From Terriglobia bacterium (GTDB taxonomy: Bacteria; Pseudomonadota; Alphaproteobacteria; Acetobacterales; Acetobacteraceae): a DNA stretch of 32,369 bases. Every line of letters starts with the position of its first letter. Position 1 is the stretch's first letter. The position numbers and the translations under genes were made by a program. This document shows positions 25,824 to 32,369 of the stretch, piece by piece. Location: positions 1 through 32,369 of the forward strand of contig JAIMBF010000030.1 in the NCBI GenBank assembly GCA_023511585.1, read 5' to 3'. The notes beneath the pieces were generated by a model, which worked only from the letters and a program-made list of their open reading frames with translations, did no database searches and was not told where the DNA came from.

Positions 25824-26648
25824 GTGCCCGAGATTCATCCGTCGGCGATCGTTGCCCCGGGCGCGACGATCGAAGAAGACGTGCGGATTGGCCCGTGGTG
25901 CCAGGTGGGACCCAACGTGGTACTGGAGCGGGGGGTTGAGCTCGTCTCGCACGTGGTGGTCGACGGCCATACCATTATCCGCGCCGGCGCGAAGCTTTGG
26001 CCGTTTTGCAGCGTCGGGTTAGCGCCGCAGGATTTGAAATATCGCGGCGAACCGACACGAACGGAAATCGGACCCGGCACGCAAGTGCGCGAACATTGTA
26101 CCATCCATCGCGGCACCGTCACGGGCAGCGGCATTACGCGCATCGGGGCAAATTGTCTGCTGATGGCGGTTGTTCATATCGCGCATGATTGCCAGATCGG
26201 TGACGGCGTCATCTTCGCAAACAACGTGGTGTTGGGCGGGCATGTGGAAATCGGCGATTATGCCGTCATCGGCGGGGCATCGGCGCTGCACCAATTCGTC
26301 CGCATCGGCAAAGGCGCAATGGTGGGCGGCATGTCGGGGGTGGAGGCGGATGTCATCCCCTTCGGCAGCGTGCTCGGCAACCGGGCCCGGCTGGTGGGGC
26401 TTAATCTCATCGGTTTGAAGCGACGCGGCTATGAGCGTGCCGAACTGCATCGGCTGCGCAAGGCGTTCCGCATCTTGTTTCGTGAAAACAACGACGTATT
26501 TGCCGAGCGGCTTGCGCGCGTGCGCGATACTTACGGCAACGACCGGCTGGTTGCCGAAATTCTCGCCTTCATCGACGCGCCAAGCCAGCGCGGCCTCATA
26601 CGCCCGGCCATCACCGATGATGACGATGATGAGCGCGAGAGTTCTTAA
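25824..26648 (+). CDS. lpxA: UDP-N-acetylglucosamine O-acyltransferase
   Basis: The 274-residue trimeric enzyme starts lipid A synthesis by moving a 3-hydroxyacyl chain to UDP-GlcNAc. Hexapeptide repeats run from the N-terminus (IHPSAIVAPGATIEEDVRIG). The catalytic His is in VVHIAHDCQIG (His 121), and GGASALHQFVRIG and GNRARLVGLNLIGLKRRG follow. The C-terminal helical domain is complete. It uses a GTG start five bases after the fabZ stop, with no strong ribosome site, suggesting coupled translation. Confidence 0.96.
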   Translation: MPEIHPSAIVAPGATIEEDVRIGPWCQVGPNVVLERGVELVSHVVVDGHTIIRAGAKLWPFCSVGLAPQDLKYRGEPTRTEIGPGTQVREHCTIHRGTVTGSGITRIGANCLLMAVVHIAHDCQIGDGVIFANNVVLGGHVEIGDYAVIGGASALHQFVRIGKGAMVGGMSGVEADVIPFGSVLGNRARLVGLNLIGLKRRGYERAELHRLRKAFRILFRENNDVFAERLARVRDTYGNDRLVAEILAFIDAPSQRGLIRPAITDDDDDERESS

Positions 26649-26678
26649 ATCTTACCTCCGTGAGGACGGGTGCAGGGA

Positions 26679-27557
26679 ATGACCGAGGCTGCTCGGCCCG
26701 GCGATGCTCCGCGCGGCGTTTTGGGGATTCTGGCCGGTGGCGGCCCGCTGCCGGGCCGAGTTGCGGCAGCGGCTCAGGCGGTCGGGCGGGCGGTATTTAT
26801 CGTGGCGCTGGAAGGTTATGCCGAGCCGAGCGTGATTTCGGCTTTTCCCCATGCCTATGCGCGCCTGGGCGCGGCCGGGCGTATCATCCAGCTCTTGCGC
26901 GAGAATGCGTGCACCGAGCTGGTTTTGGTGGGCCCTGTGCGACGGCCGTCTTTGCTGGATCTCCGTCCCGATGCGGAAGGGGCACGCATTCTTGCGCGCA
27001 TCGGTCGCGCCGCCTTTGCGGGCGATGACGGGCTGCTTGCAGCAATCGTGAAAGTGCTGGCTGAGGAAGGTTTCCGCGTGATCGGCGCGCATGAAGTGCT
27101 GACCGAGGCGCTCGCTCCGCCCGGCTTGCTGACGCGCCAGGCGCCGGACGCCCAAGCCCTTGCCGATATCGAGCGCGGCATTGCCGTGGTGCGCGCGCTG
27201 GGCGCGGTGGATGTGGGCCAAGCCTGCGTGGTGCAGCAGGGCATTGTCTTGGCGGTGGAAGCCGTTGAGGGCACCGACGCAATGCTCGCGCGATGCGCCG
27301 CATTGGCGCGCGCCGGCCCCGGCGGGGTTCTGGTCAAATTGGTCAAACCGGGGCAAGATTGGCGCGCCGACTTGCCCACGCTTGGGCCGGGCACCGTAGA
27401 CCACGCCCATGCCGCCGGCTTACGAGGAATTGCCTTCGAGGCAAAAGGCACGCTGATCACCGATCGTGCGGGAATGATCGCGAAGGCCGAGCAAGCCGGG
27501 TTGTTTTTGATGGGGTTGGCAGACGAATTGTTACCGAAACAGGGGGCCTTGCCATGA
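26679..27557 (+). CDS. lpxI: UDP-2,3-diacylglucosamine pyrophosphatase LpxI
   Basis: The 292-residue protein belongs to the LpxI (former DUF1009) family, which in alphaproteobacteria replaces LpxH to form lipid X. The N-terminal part has [15 protein letters not shown]. The C-terminal catalytic part has [21 protein letters not shown] and [20 protein letters not shown], the stretches most typical of the family. ATG 26679 is chosen; GTG 26670 is an alternative. The stop overlaps the ATG of the glyoxalase gene (ATGA). In many relatives the next gene is lpxB, which is not in this window. Confidence 0.93.
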   Translation: MTEAARPGDAPRGVLGILAGGGPLPGRVAAAAQAVGRAVFIVALEGYAEPSVISAFPHAYARLGAAGRIIQLLRENACTELVLVGPVRRPSLLDLRPDAEGARILARIGRAAFAGDDGLLAAIVKVLAEEGFRVIGAHEVLTEALAPPGLLTRQAPDAQALADIERGIAVVRALGAVDVGQACVVQQGIVLAVEAVEGTDAMLARCAALARAGPGGVLVKLVKPGQDWRADLPTLGPGTVDHAHAAGLRGIAFEAKGTLITDRAGMIAKAEQAGLFLMGLADELLPKQGALP

Positions 27558-27955
27558 ATACCGCCAATTTTCGCTACCTGCATACCATGCTACGCGTGAA
27601 GAACTTGGAAAAAAGTGTTGATTTTTATACGCGTTTGCTGGGCATGAGAGAATTGCGCCGCCGCGAGGTGCCGGAGGGAAAATACACGCTTTCCTTCGTC
27701 GGCTACGGCCCGGAAGAAACGCATACGGTTCTGGAGCTGACCTATAACTGGGGCAAGGACGACGGCTATGAGCTCGGCACGGCATTCGGCCATTTAGCGA
27801 TCGGCGTGCCGGATGTCGCAGCGACATGCGAGGCCTTGCGCAAGGAAGGGGTCAAAATCGTGCGTGAGCCGGGACCGGTAAAATTCGGCACAACCATTAT
27901 TGCGTTTATCGAAGATCCGGATGGTTACAAGATTGAGCTGATTCAGCGGTCCTGA
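27554..27955 (+). CDS. gloA: Lactoylglutathione lyase (glyoxalase I)
   Basis: The 133-residue enzyme converts the methylglyoxal-glutathione hemithioacetal to S-lactoylglutathione. All four metal ligands can be placed: His 10 (YLHTMLRV), Glu 61 (VLELTYNWG), His 80 (AFGHLAIGV) and Glu 128 ([11 protein letters not shown]). [15 protein letters not shown] is the family opening. Length and spacing match the small Ni-dependent bacterial type. The start overlaps the lpxI stop in ATGA, so it is translated with the lipid A genes, an unusual partner. Confidence 0.95.
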   Translation: MNTANFRYLHTMLRVKNLEKSVDFYTRLLGMRELRRREVPEGKYTLSFVGYGPEETHTVLELTYNWGKDDGYELGTAFGHLAIGVPDVAATCEALRKEGVKIVREPGPVKFGTTIIAFIEDPDGYKIELIQRS

Positions 27956-28017
27956 TTTTTGCCGCAAGCCTTTGTTCTTTTTCCTTAAGGGTGTCGTCCT
28001 TTTACTCAGGAGATTCG

Positions 28018-28716
28018 ATGACTGCTCCCTATCCGCTCCAGGCGTTTGCGCCGGAACGATCCGCCCCGTTAATTCTTGCCTTGCCAAAGGGGAGGATCTT
28101 GGCCGAATGCGGCGAGCTTTTGGAACGGGCCGGAATTCGGCCGGCCCCCGACTACGCCGATGAAGCCAGCCGGCGCCTGCGCTTTCCGACCGATCATGCC
28201 GAGCTTGACGTGATTCGCGTGCGTTCCTTCGACGTGGCCACATTTGTTGCTTTCGGCGCGGCCCAGCTTGGCATTTGCGGGGCGGATGTCTTGATGGAGT
28301 TCGATTACTCGGAAATTTACGCGCCGCTGGATCTCGGCATCGGCCATTGCCGCCTTTCGGTTGCGGAGAAAAAAGAAACGGCGGGCTCGGATGATCCGAA
28401 CCGTTGGTCGCAAGTGCGTGTTGCCACCAAATACCCGAATATCGCACGCCGTTATTATGCCGCGCGCGGCATTCAGGCCGAGGTGGTCACTCTGAACGGC
28501 TCCATGGAACTTGCGCCGAGCCTCGGACTTGCGCGCGTGATCGTGGATCTGGTGGCCACCGGCAACACGCTGAAAGCAAACGGGTTGGTGGAAACCGCGG
28601 TGATTGCGCCGATTACCAGCCGGTTGATCGTCAATCGTACGGCGCTGAAAACCGAGCCCGAATTGATCGGCGCCTGGATAGCCCGCTTTCGCGCCGCATT
28701 GGGTGAAACGGGATGA
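28018..28716 (+). CDS. hisG: ATP phosphoribosyltransferase catalytic subunit, short form
   Basis: The 232-residue enzyme starts histidine synthesis by joining ATP and PRPP. LILALPKGRILAEC is the N-terminal signature, LGICGADVLME lies in the middle, and VDLVATGNTLKANGL is the PRPP-binding loop. It ends soon after, lacking the C-terminal ACT-like regulatory domain of the long form. By family rule the short form works as a complex with HisZ, which is not encoded here. ATG 28018 is preceded by CAGGAGA. The stop overlaps hisD (ATGA). Confidence 0.95.
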   Translation: MTAPYPLQAFAPERSAPLILALPKGRILAECGELLERAGIRPAPDYADEASRRLRFPTDHAELDVIRVRSFDVATFVAFGAAQLGICGADVLMEFDYSEIYAPLDLGIGHCRLSVAEKKETAGSDDPNRWSQVRVATKYPNIARRYYAARGIQAEVVTLNGSMELAPSLGLARVIVDLVATGNTLKANGLVETAVIAPITSRLIVNRTALKTEPELIGAWIARFRAALGETG

Positions 28717-30041
28717 TGCGCGAGTTCGATACGGCAGACGCAGGCTTTGCGGAAAACTTCGCCGCCCTGCTGGCAGCCCAGCGCGCTGTAACGGTGCGTG
28801 TCGGTGGCGTGGTTGCCGAAATCCTTGCCGAGGTGAAAGCCCGGGGGGATGATGCGCTCCTGGAGTTCACACGCCGGTTTGATCGGCTTTCCCTGAGCGA
28901 ACCCGCAGGACTTCACATCAGTGAAGATGAGATTGAAAAAGCCGTTGACTCGCTCGATCCTCGGCTGCTTCAGGCCCTAGATCTTGCCGCGAGCCGTATT
29001 GAAGCGTTTCACCGGGCGCAACTTCCCGCCGATTTGGCCCTTCATGATAGCGCCGGCATGACGCTCGGTTTACGCTGGACTCCTCTGGATGCCGTGGGGC
29101 TTTACGTGCCCGGCGGCAAGGCCGCCTATCCCTCTTCGGTGTTGATGAATGCGCTGCCCGCCCGCATCGCCGGAGTGAAGCGCATTGCCATGTGCGTTCC
29201 CACGCCGGACGGCTTGCTGAACCCGCTCGTGCTGGCAGCGGCCAAGCGCGCCGGAGTGGGCGAAATTTATCGTGTCGGCGGGGCGCAGGCGATTGCGGCG
29301 TTGGCGTTCGGCACAAACACCATTGCTCCGGTGGACCGGATCGTCGGCCCCGGCAATGCTTATGTGGCCGAAGCCAAACGGCAGGTGTTCGGCCATGTCG
29401 GGATCGATTCCATTGCCGGGCCCTCGGAAGTGGTGGTCTTGGCCGACGGAGCCAGCGACCCGCACTGGGTTGCGCTCGACCTTCTGGCGCAGGCCGAGCA
29501 CGACGAATCGGCACAAGCCATTTTGATAACGAAAGACCGAGATTTCGCCCGGGCGGTAATCGGCGCCATTGCGGCGGAGTTGGAAAGCCTGCCGCGGGCG
29601 GAGATCGCACGGGCGAGCCTGCAAGCGAACGGGGCGATTATTTTGGTGCGGGATTGGGAGGAGGCCGCCGAGCTGGTCAATCGGCTGGCTCCCGAACATG
29701 TGGAAATTATGCTGCCTGAGGCCGATGCCGTTTTTGCCCGCATCCGCCATGCCGGAGCCGCATTTCTCGGCCCCCTGGCGCCGGAAGCGGTGGGCGATTA
29801 CGTGGCCGGTCCCAACCATGTGTTGCCCACCGGGCGCAGTTCGCGCTTTGCCTCGGGCCTTTCCGTGTTCGATTTTCTCAAGCGAACCACCTGGGTTGCG
29901 GGCGATCAAAATGCCTTGGCCGAAATCGGCCAGGCTGCCGTGCTGCTTGCCGAAGCCGAGGGGCTGGAGGCCCACGCGCGGAGCGTAGCGGTGCGGTTGC
30001 AAGCCCTGGACAAAAAACAAACCAGGGCTGCTGCAACTTGA
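28713..30041 (+). CDS. hisD: Histidinol dehydrogenase
   Basis: The 442-residue zinc enzyme makes the last two oxidations of histidine synthesis. The catalytic pair Glu 328/His 329 is in LAPEHVEI. Zinc ligands fit Gln 260 and His 263 (LLAQAEHDE), Asp 362 (VGDYVAGPNH) and His 421 (GLEAHARSV). YVPGGKAAYPSSVLMN and GEIYRVGGAQAIAALAFGT belong to the NAD-binding part. ATG 28713 overlaps the hisG stop, and a second ATG follows at once. The C-terminus runs a few residues beyond the last conserved helix. Confidence 0.97.
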   Translation: MMREFDTADAGFAENFAALLAAQRAVTVRVGGVVAEILAEVKARGDDALLEFTRRFDRLSLSEPAGLHISEDEIEKAVDSLDPRLLQALDLAASRIEAFHRAQLPADLALHDSAGMTLGLRWTPLDAVGLYVPGGKAAYPSSVLMNALPARIAGVKRIAMCVPTPDGLLNPLVLAAAKRAGVGEIYRVGGAQAIAALAFGTNTIAPVDRIVGPGNAYVAEAKRQVFGHVGIDSIAGPSEVVVLADGASDPHWVALDLLAQAEHDESAQAILITKDRDFARAVIGAIAAELESLPRAEIARASLQANGAIILVRDWEEAAELVNRLAPEHVEIMLPEADAVFARIRHAGAAFLGPLAPEAVGDYVAGPNHVLPTGRSSRFASGLSVFDFLKRTTWVAGDQNALAEIGQAAVLLAEAEGLEAHARSVAVRLQALDKKQTRAAAT

Positions 30042-30066
30042 CCAAAGCCAAGGCCGAGCGCATATC
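30038..30066 (+). promoter_or_regulatory. Candidate promoter of infA
   Basis: TTGACC (30038-30043, 5 of 6 to the -35 consensus) overlaps the hisD stop. CATATC (30061-30066) lies exactly 17 bp on and is a weak -10. Transcription would begin near 30073, 24 bases before the infA ATG. This would give infA its own expression separate from the his genes. Confidence 0.4.
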
Positions 30067-30096
30067 CCAGCTGTGTCTGACAATCTATGAGGGCAG

Positions 30097-30315
30097 ATGT
30101 CTAAGGAAGATATGATTGAGTTTTCCGGCACGGTCACCGAACTGTTGCCGAACGCGATGTTTCGCGTAAAGCTCGATAACGACCACGTGATCCTGGCCCA
30201 TACCAGCGGCAAAATGCGCAAGAATCGCATCCGCGTGCTGGCGGGAGACCGGGTGAACGTGGAGATGACTCCCTACGACCTGACCAAAGGTCGCATCACC
30301 TTCCGTTATAAGTGA
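30097..30315 (+). CDS. infA: Translation initiation factor IF-1
   Basis: The 72-residue S1/OB-fold protein binds the ribosomal A site during initiation. The sequence is canonical: [19 protein letters not shown] at the start, [20 protein letters not shown] in the middle, and [11 protein letters not shown] at the end. GAGGGC precedes the ATG. The stop overlaps the GTG start of maf (GTGA). Confidence 0.98.
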   Translation: MSKEDMIEFSGTVTELLPNAMFRVKLDNDHVILAHTSGKMRKNRIRVLAGDRVNVEMTPYDLTKGRITFRYK

Positions 30316-30926
30316 GCGGCGAGCCGCCTGAACCGAGCCGATCAGGCGCGCGCCCGAAATTGGTATTGGCTTCGGCGAGCGCACGCCGTCTGGCGCTGCT
30401 GGCCCAGATCGGCGTGACGCCGGATGCCGTCTTTTCTCCCGAGCTTGATGAAACCCCAAAGCGCGGCGAGCTGCCGCGGGCGCTTGCACTTCGGCTCGCG
30501 CGAGCCAAGGCCGCGGCCGTTTCAGAGGCTTTTCCGGATGCCTTGATTTTGGCCGCCGATACGGTGGTGGCATGCGGGCGAAGGATTTTGCCGAAAGCGG
30601 AAAGCGCCGCGGAGGCCAAGGCCGCGCTGGATCTGCTCTCCGGCCGGCGGCATCGCGTCTATACGGGGGTGGTGGTGCGCGCCCCGGATAGAAAAACCGC
30701 CGAGCGGTTGGTGACCTCCATCGTCGCCTTTGCCAGGCTTACCGAGCAAGACAAAGCCCGCTACCTGGAAAGCGGCGAGTGGCAAGGCAAAGCCGGCGGC
30801 TACGCCATCCAGGGACGGGCGGAACGCTTTGTTCGCTTTCTTTCCGGAAGCTATAGCAACGTGGTGGGCCTGCCTTTGTTTGAAACAGCCCAGCTTCTGC
30901 GCGGGTTCGGCTACCCCCTGCCGTAG
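30312..30926 (+). CDS. maf: Maf-family nucleoside triphosphate pyrophosphatase
   Basis: The 204-residue enzyme hydrolyses non-canonical or excess nucleoside triphosphates. Signatures are [16 protein letters not shown] (residues 19-34), LAADTVV with the catalytic Asp 83, and [10 protein letters not shown] near the C-terminus. Which subtype (dTTP/UTP or m7GTP) cannot be told. Start is GTG within the infA stop. The TAG stop is followed at once by the ATG of the RNase gene. The order infA-maf-rng-yacG is conserved in alphaproteobacteria. Confidence 0.94.
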   Translation: MSGEPPEPSRSGARPKLVLASASARRLALLAQIGVTPDAVFSPELDETPKRGELPRALALRLARAKAAAVSEAFPDALILAADTVVACGRRILPKAESAAEAKAALDLLSGRRHRVYTGVVVRAPDRKTAERLVTSIVAFARLTEQDKARYLESGEWQGKAGGYAIQGRAERFVRFLSGSYSNVVGLPLFETAQLLRGFGYPLP

Positions 30927-32045
30927 ATGCGCATTCTGGCGGAAACGAGCCCCGGTGAAGTGCGGATCGCTGTGGTGGACGGCACCGGTATGCTTGTCGA
31001 TTTTGCGATTTGGCGCCCCGGCAGGCCGGATGGCGTGGGAGATCTGCATCGCGGGCGGGTGATTGCGCGCGTGCCGGCGCTTGGCGGCGCGTTCGTTGCC
31101 TTGGCCGATGCCGAGGGATTTCTGCCGGATCGGGAAGGAGGCAGCGGGCTTCTGACCGGGACGATGGTGGCCGTACGCATTACGCGCGCGGCGCAAGGCG
31201 GCAAAGGGCCGCGGCTTTCGGCGAAACTGACCGAGAACGAGAAAACGCTCGCGGCAGCCGCTTCCGGCCCCCCTGCCCTGCTTGCCCGTGGCCCCAACCC
31301 GCTGGAGAGATTTGCCGCCCGCTATCCCGGGGCGGAAGTCTGGGTGGATAGCGCCGGCCTGCTTGCCGCCCTCCGCCCGCTGCTCGGCCCGCGCCTTGGC
31401 CTACGCGCGCCCGTGTTCGATGACGCGCTGGCTTCGGAGATTGAAGCCTTGGACAGCCCCTCCTTGGCGTTGCCGGGGGGCATGCGCGCGCATATTTATC
31501 CCACACCGGCATTGACCGCGATCGATGTGGATACGGCAAGCGCATCCGACGCGCGGGGCGAAAAAGGATTCGCGCAGGAAATGCTGAATGCGCAGGCGAT
31601 TCCGGAACTTGCGCGGCAGATCCGGCTGCGCAATCTCGGCGGGCCGATTGTGATCGATTTCGCGGGAATGGCGACGAAGCGGCGCATGCGCTTGGGCCCG
31701 GCACTGGCTGCGGCCTTGGCGTCGGATCCGATGCGGCCGCGGTTTTTGGGCTTCAGTGCCCTGGGGCTTGCCGAGATTGTGCGCCCGCGCACACATCCGC
31801 CGCTGCATGAGCTCTTGGCGGGGCCGCATGCCACCGGGCTTGCGGCGCTGCGCGAAGCGATCGCGGGAAGCCGCGGTGCCGGCTATGGCGCGATAACGCT
31901 CTACGCCGCGCCGGCGGTGGTTTCAGCCCTGGAATCCGACCCGGTGGCGCTTACAGAATTTGCGGCGCGCGGGGGCGGCCGGCTGGTATTGGTATCCGAT
32001 CCTTCGCTTGCGCCGGAGGGCTGGAGACTTCAGGAAAATGCATAA
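30927..32045 (+). CDS. rng: Short RNase E/G family ribonuclease
   Basis: The 372-residue product is a reduced RNase E/G. It has an N-terminal S1-like RNA-binding part ([28 protein letters not shown]), then a linker and the DNase I-like catalytic domain. The two catalytic Asp residues are present: Asp 200 in [10 protein letters not shown] (RNase E AIDINSG) and Asp 244 in IVIDFAGM (RNase E VIDFIDM). The CPxCxG zinc-link and the scaffold region are absent, so it is shorter than E. coli RNase G (about 490). It probably processes rRNA or mRNA. It overlaps yacG by 8 bases. Confidence 0.88.
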   Translation: MRILAETSPGEVRIAVVDGTGMLVDFAIWRPGRPDGVGDLHRGRVIARVPALGGAFVALADAEGFLPDREGGSGLLTGTMVAVRITRAAQGGKGPRLSAKLTENEKTLAAAASGPPALLARGPNPLERFAARYPGAEVWVDSAGLLAALRPLLGPRLGLRAPVFDDALASEIEALDSPSLALPGGMRAHIYPTPALTAIDVDTASASDARGEKGFAQEMLNAQAIPELARQIRLRNLGGPIVIDFAGMATKRRMRLGPALAAALASDPMRPRFLGFSALGLAEIVRPRTHPPLHELLAGPHATGLAALREAIAGSRGAGYGAITLYAAPAVVSALESDPVALTEFAARGGGRLVLVSDPSLAPEGWRLQENA

Positions 32046-32241
32046 GCACATGCATCAGCAGAACCAAAAGCAAGCGACATGCCCGATTTGCGGCAAACCG
32101 AGCGAGCCGCGCTATCGGCCGTTTTGCAGTGCCCGGTGCGCGGATATCGATCTTGGGCGTTGGCTTGCCGGGATTTATCGCTTGCCGGGATCTCAGGAGG
32201 CGGAGAACAAAGAGCTTCCGGAGGCCAAAGAGGCGGGTTGA
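32038..32241 (+). CDS. yacG: DNA gyrase inhibitor YacG, zinc-binding
   Basis: The 67-residue protein binds one zinc through CPICGK and FCSARC and inhibits gyrase by binding Gyr[18 protein letters not shown] is the typical follow-on, and the C-terminal tail is acidic. ATG 32038 lies within the end of the RNase gene, just after AGGA; the M-H repeats nearby leave ATG 32050 as an alternative. It is the last gene of the infA-maf-rng-yacG group. Confidence 0.93.
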   Translation: MHKHMHQQNQKQATCPICGKPSEPRYRPFCSARCADIDLGRWLAGIYRLPGSQEAENKELPEAKEAG

Positions 32242-32291
32242 TCGCAGAGGCCGGTTTGGGCTATGCCCCCTCACGGCTGCCGTTGACCGAG

Positions 32292-32367
<76 letters not shown>

Positions 32368-32369
32368 TT

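Overview
The window is high-GC bacterial DNA, most likely from an alphaproteobacterium close to the Rhodospirillales/Acetobacteraceae. Three things point there: the gene order rpsB-tsf-pyrH-frr-uppS-cdsA-dxr-rseP-bamA-skp-lpxD-fabZ-lpxA-lpxI, the use of LpxI rather than LpxH, and the block hisG-hisD-infA-maf-rng-yacG with a short RNase E/G. The taxon is inferred from gene order and protein character only.

Positions 1-8050 look like an accessory region. It holds the 3' end of an unidentified gene, a DUF3800-type gene whose only well-placed start codon is ATA, a PQQ beta-propeller protein on the minus strand that seems to lack the usual metal and catalytic residues, and a decayed C-terminal piece of an Upf1/Dna2-like SF1 helicase. 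Next comes a compact three-gene minus-strand operon: a small ribbon-helix-helix (RHH) protein, then GajA (OLD-type ABC ATPase plus TOPRIM nuclease), then GajB (UvrD-type helicase). The junctions are TAATG and ATGA. This is a Gabija anti-phage system with a putative dedicated regulator. Its promoter appears to yield a leaderless mRNA, and two 11-bp direct repeats lie just upstream of the -35 element.

Positions 8461-13288 hold a TRAP transporter (DctP plus a fused DctQM permease), a tRNA-Gly(GCC) on the minus strand, and a minus-strand FAD-linked oxidase resembling alkylglycerone-phosphate synthase.

From 13580 to 27955 runs a dense plus-strand housekeeping superoperon. It covers translation (rpsB, tsf, frr), UMP kinase, undecaprenyl and CDP-diacylglycerol synthesis, the MEP pathway (dxr), the RseP site-2 protease, outer-membrane assembly (bamA, skp-like) and lipid A synthesis (lpxD, fabZ, lpxA, lpxI). 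It ends with a glyoxalase I gene where lpxB would be expected.

Positions 28018-32241 carry hisG-hisD, then infA-maf-rng-yacG, most with overlapping or abutting stops and starts. The window closes with a complete tRNA-Phe(GAA). No insertion sequence, CRISPR array, rRNA or replication origin was seen.
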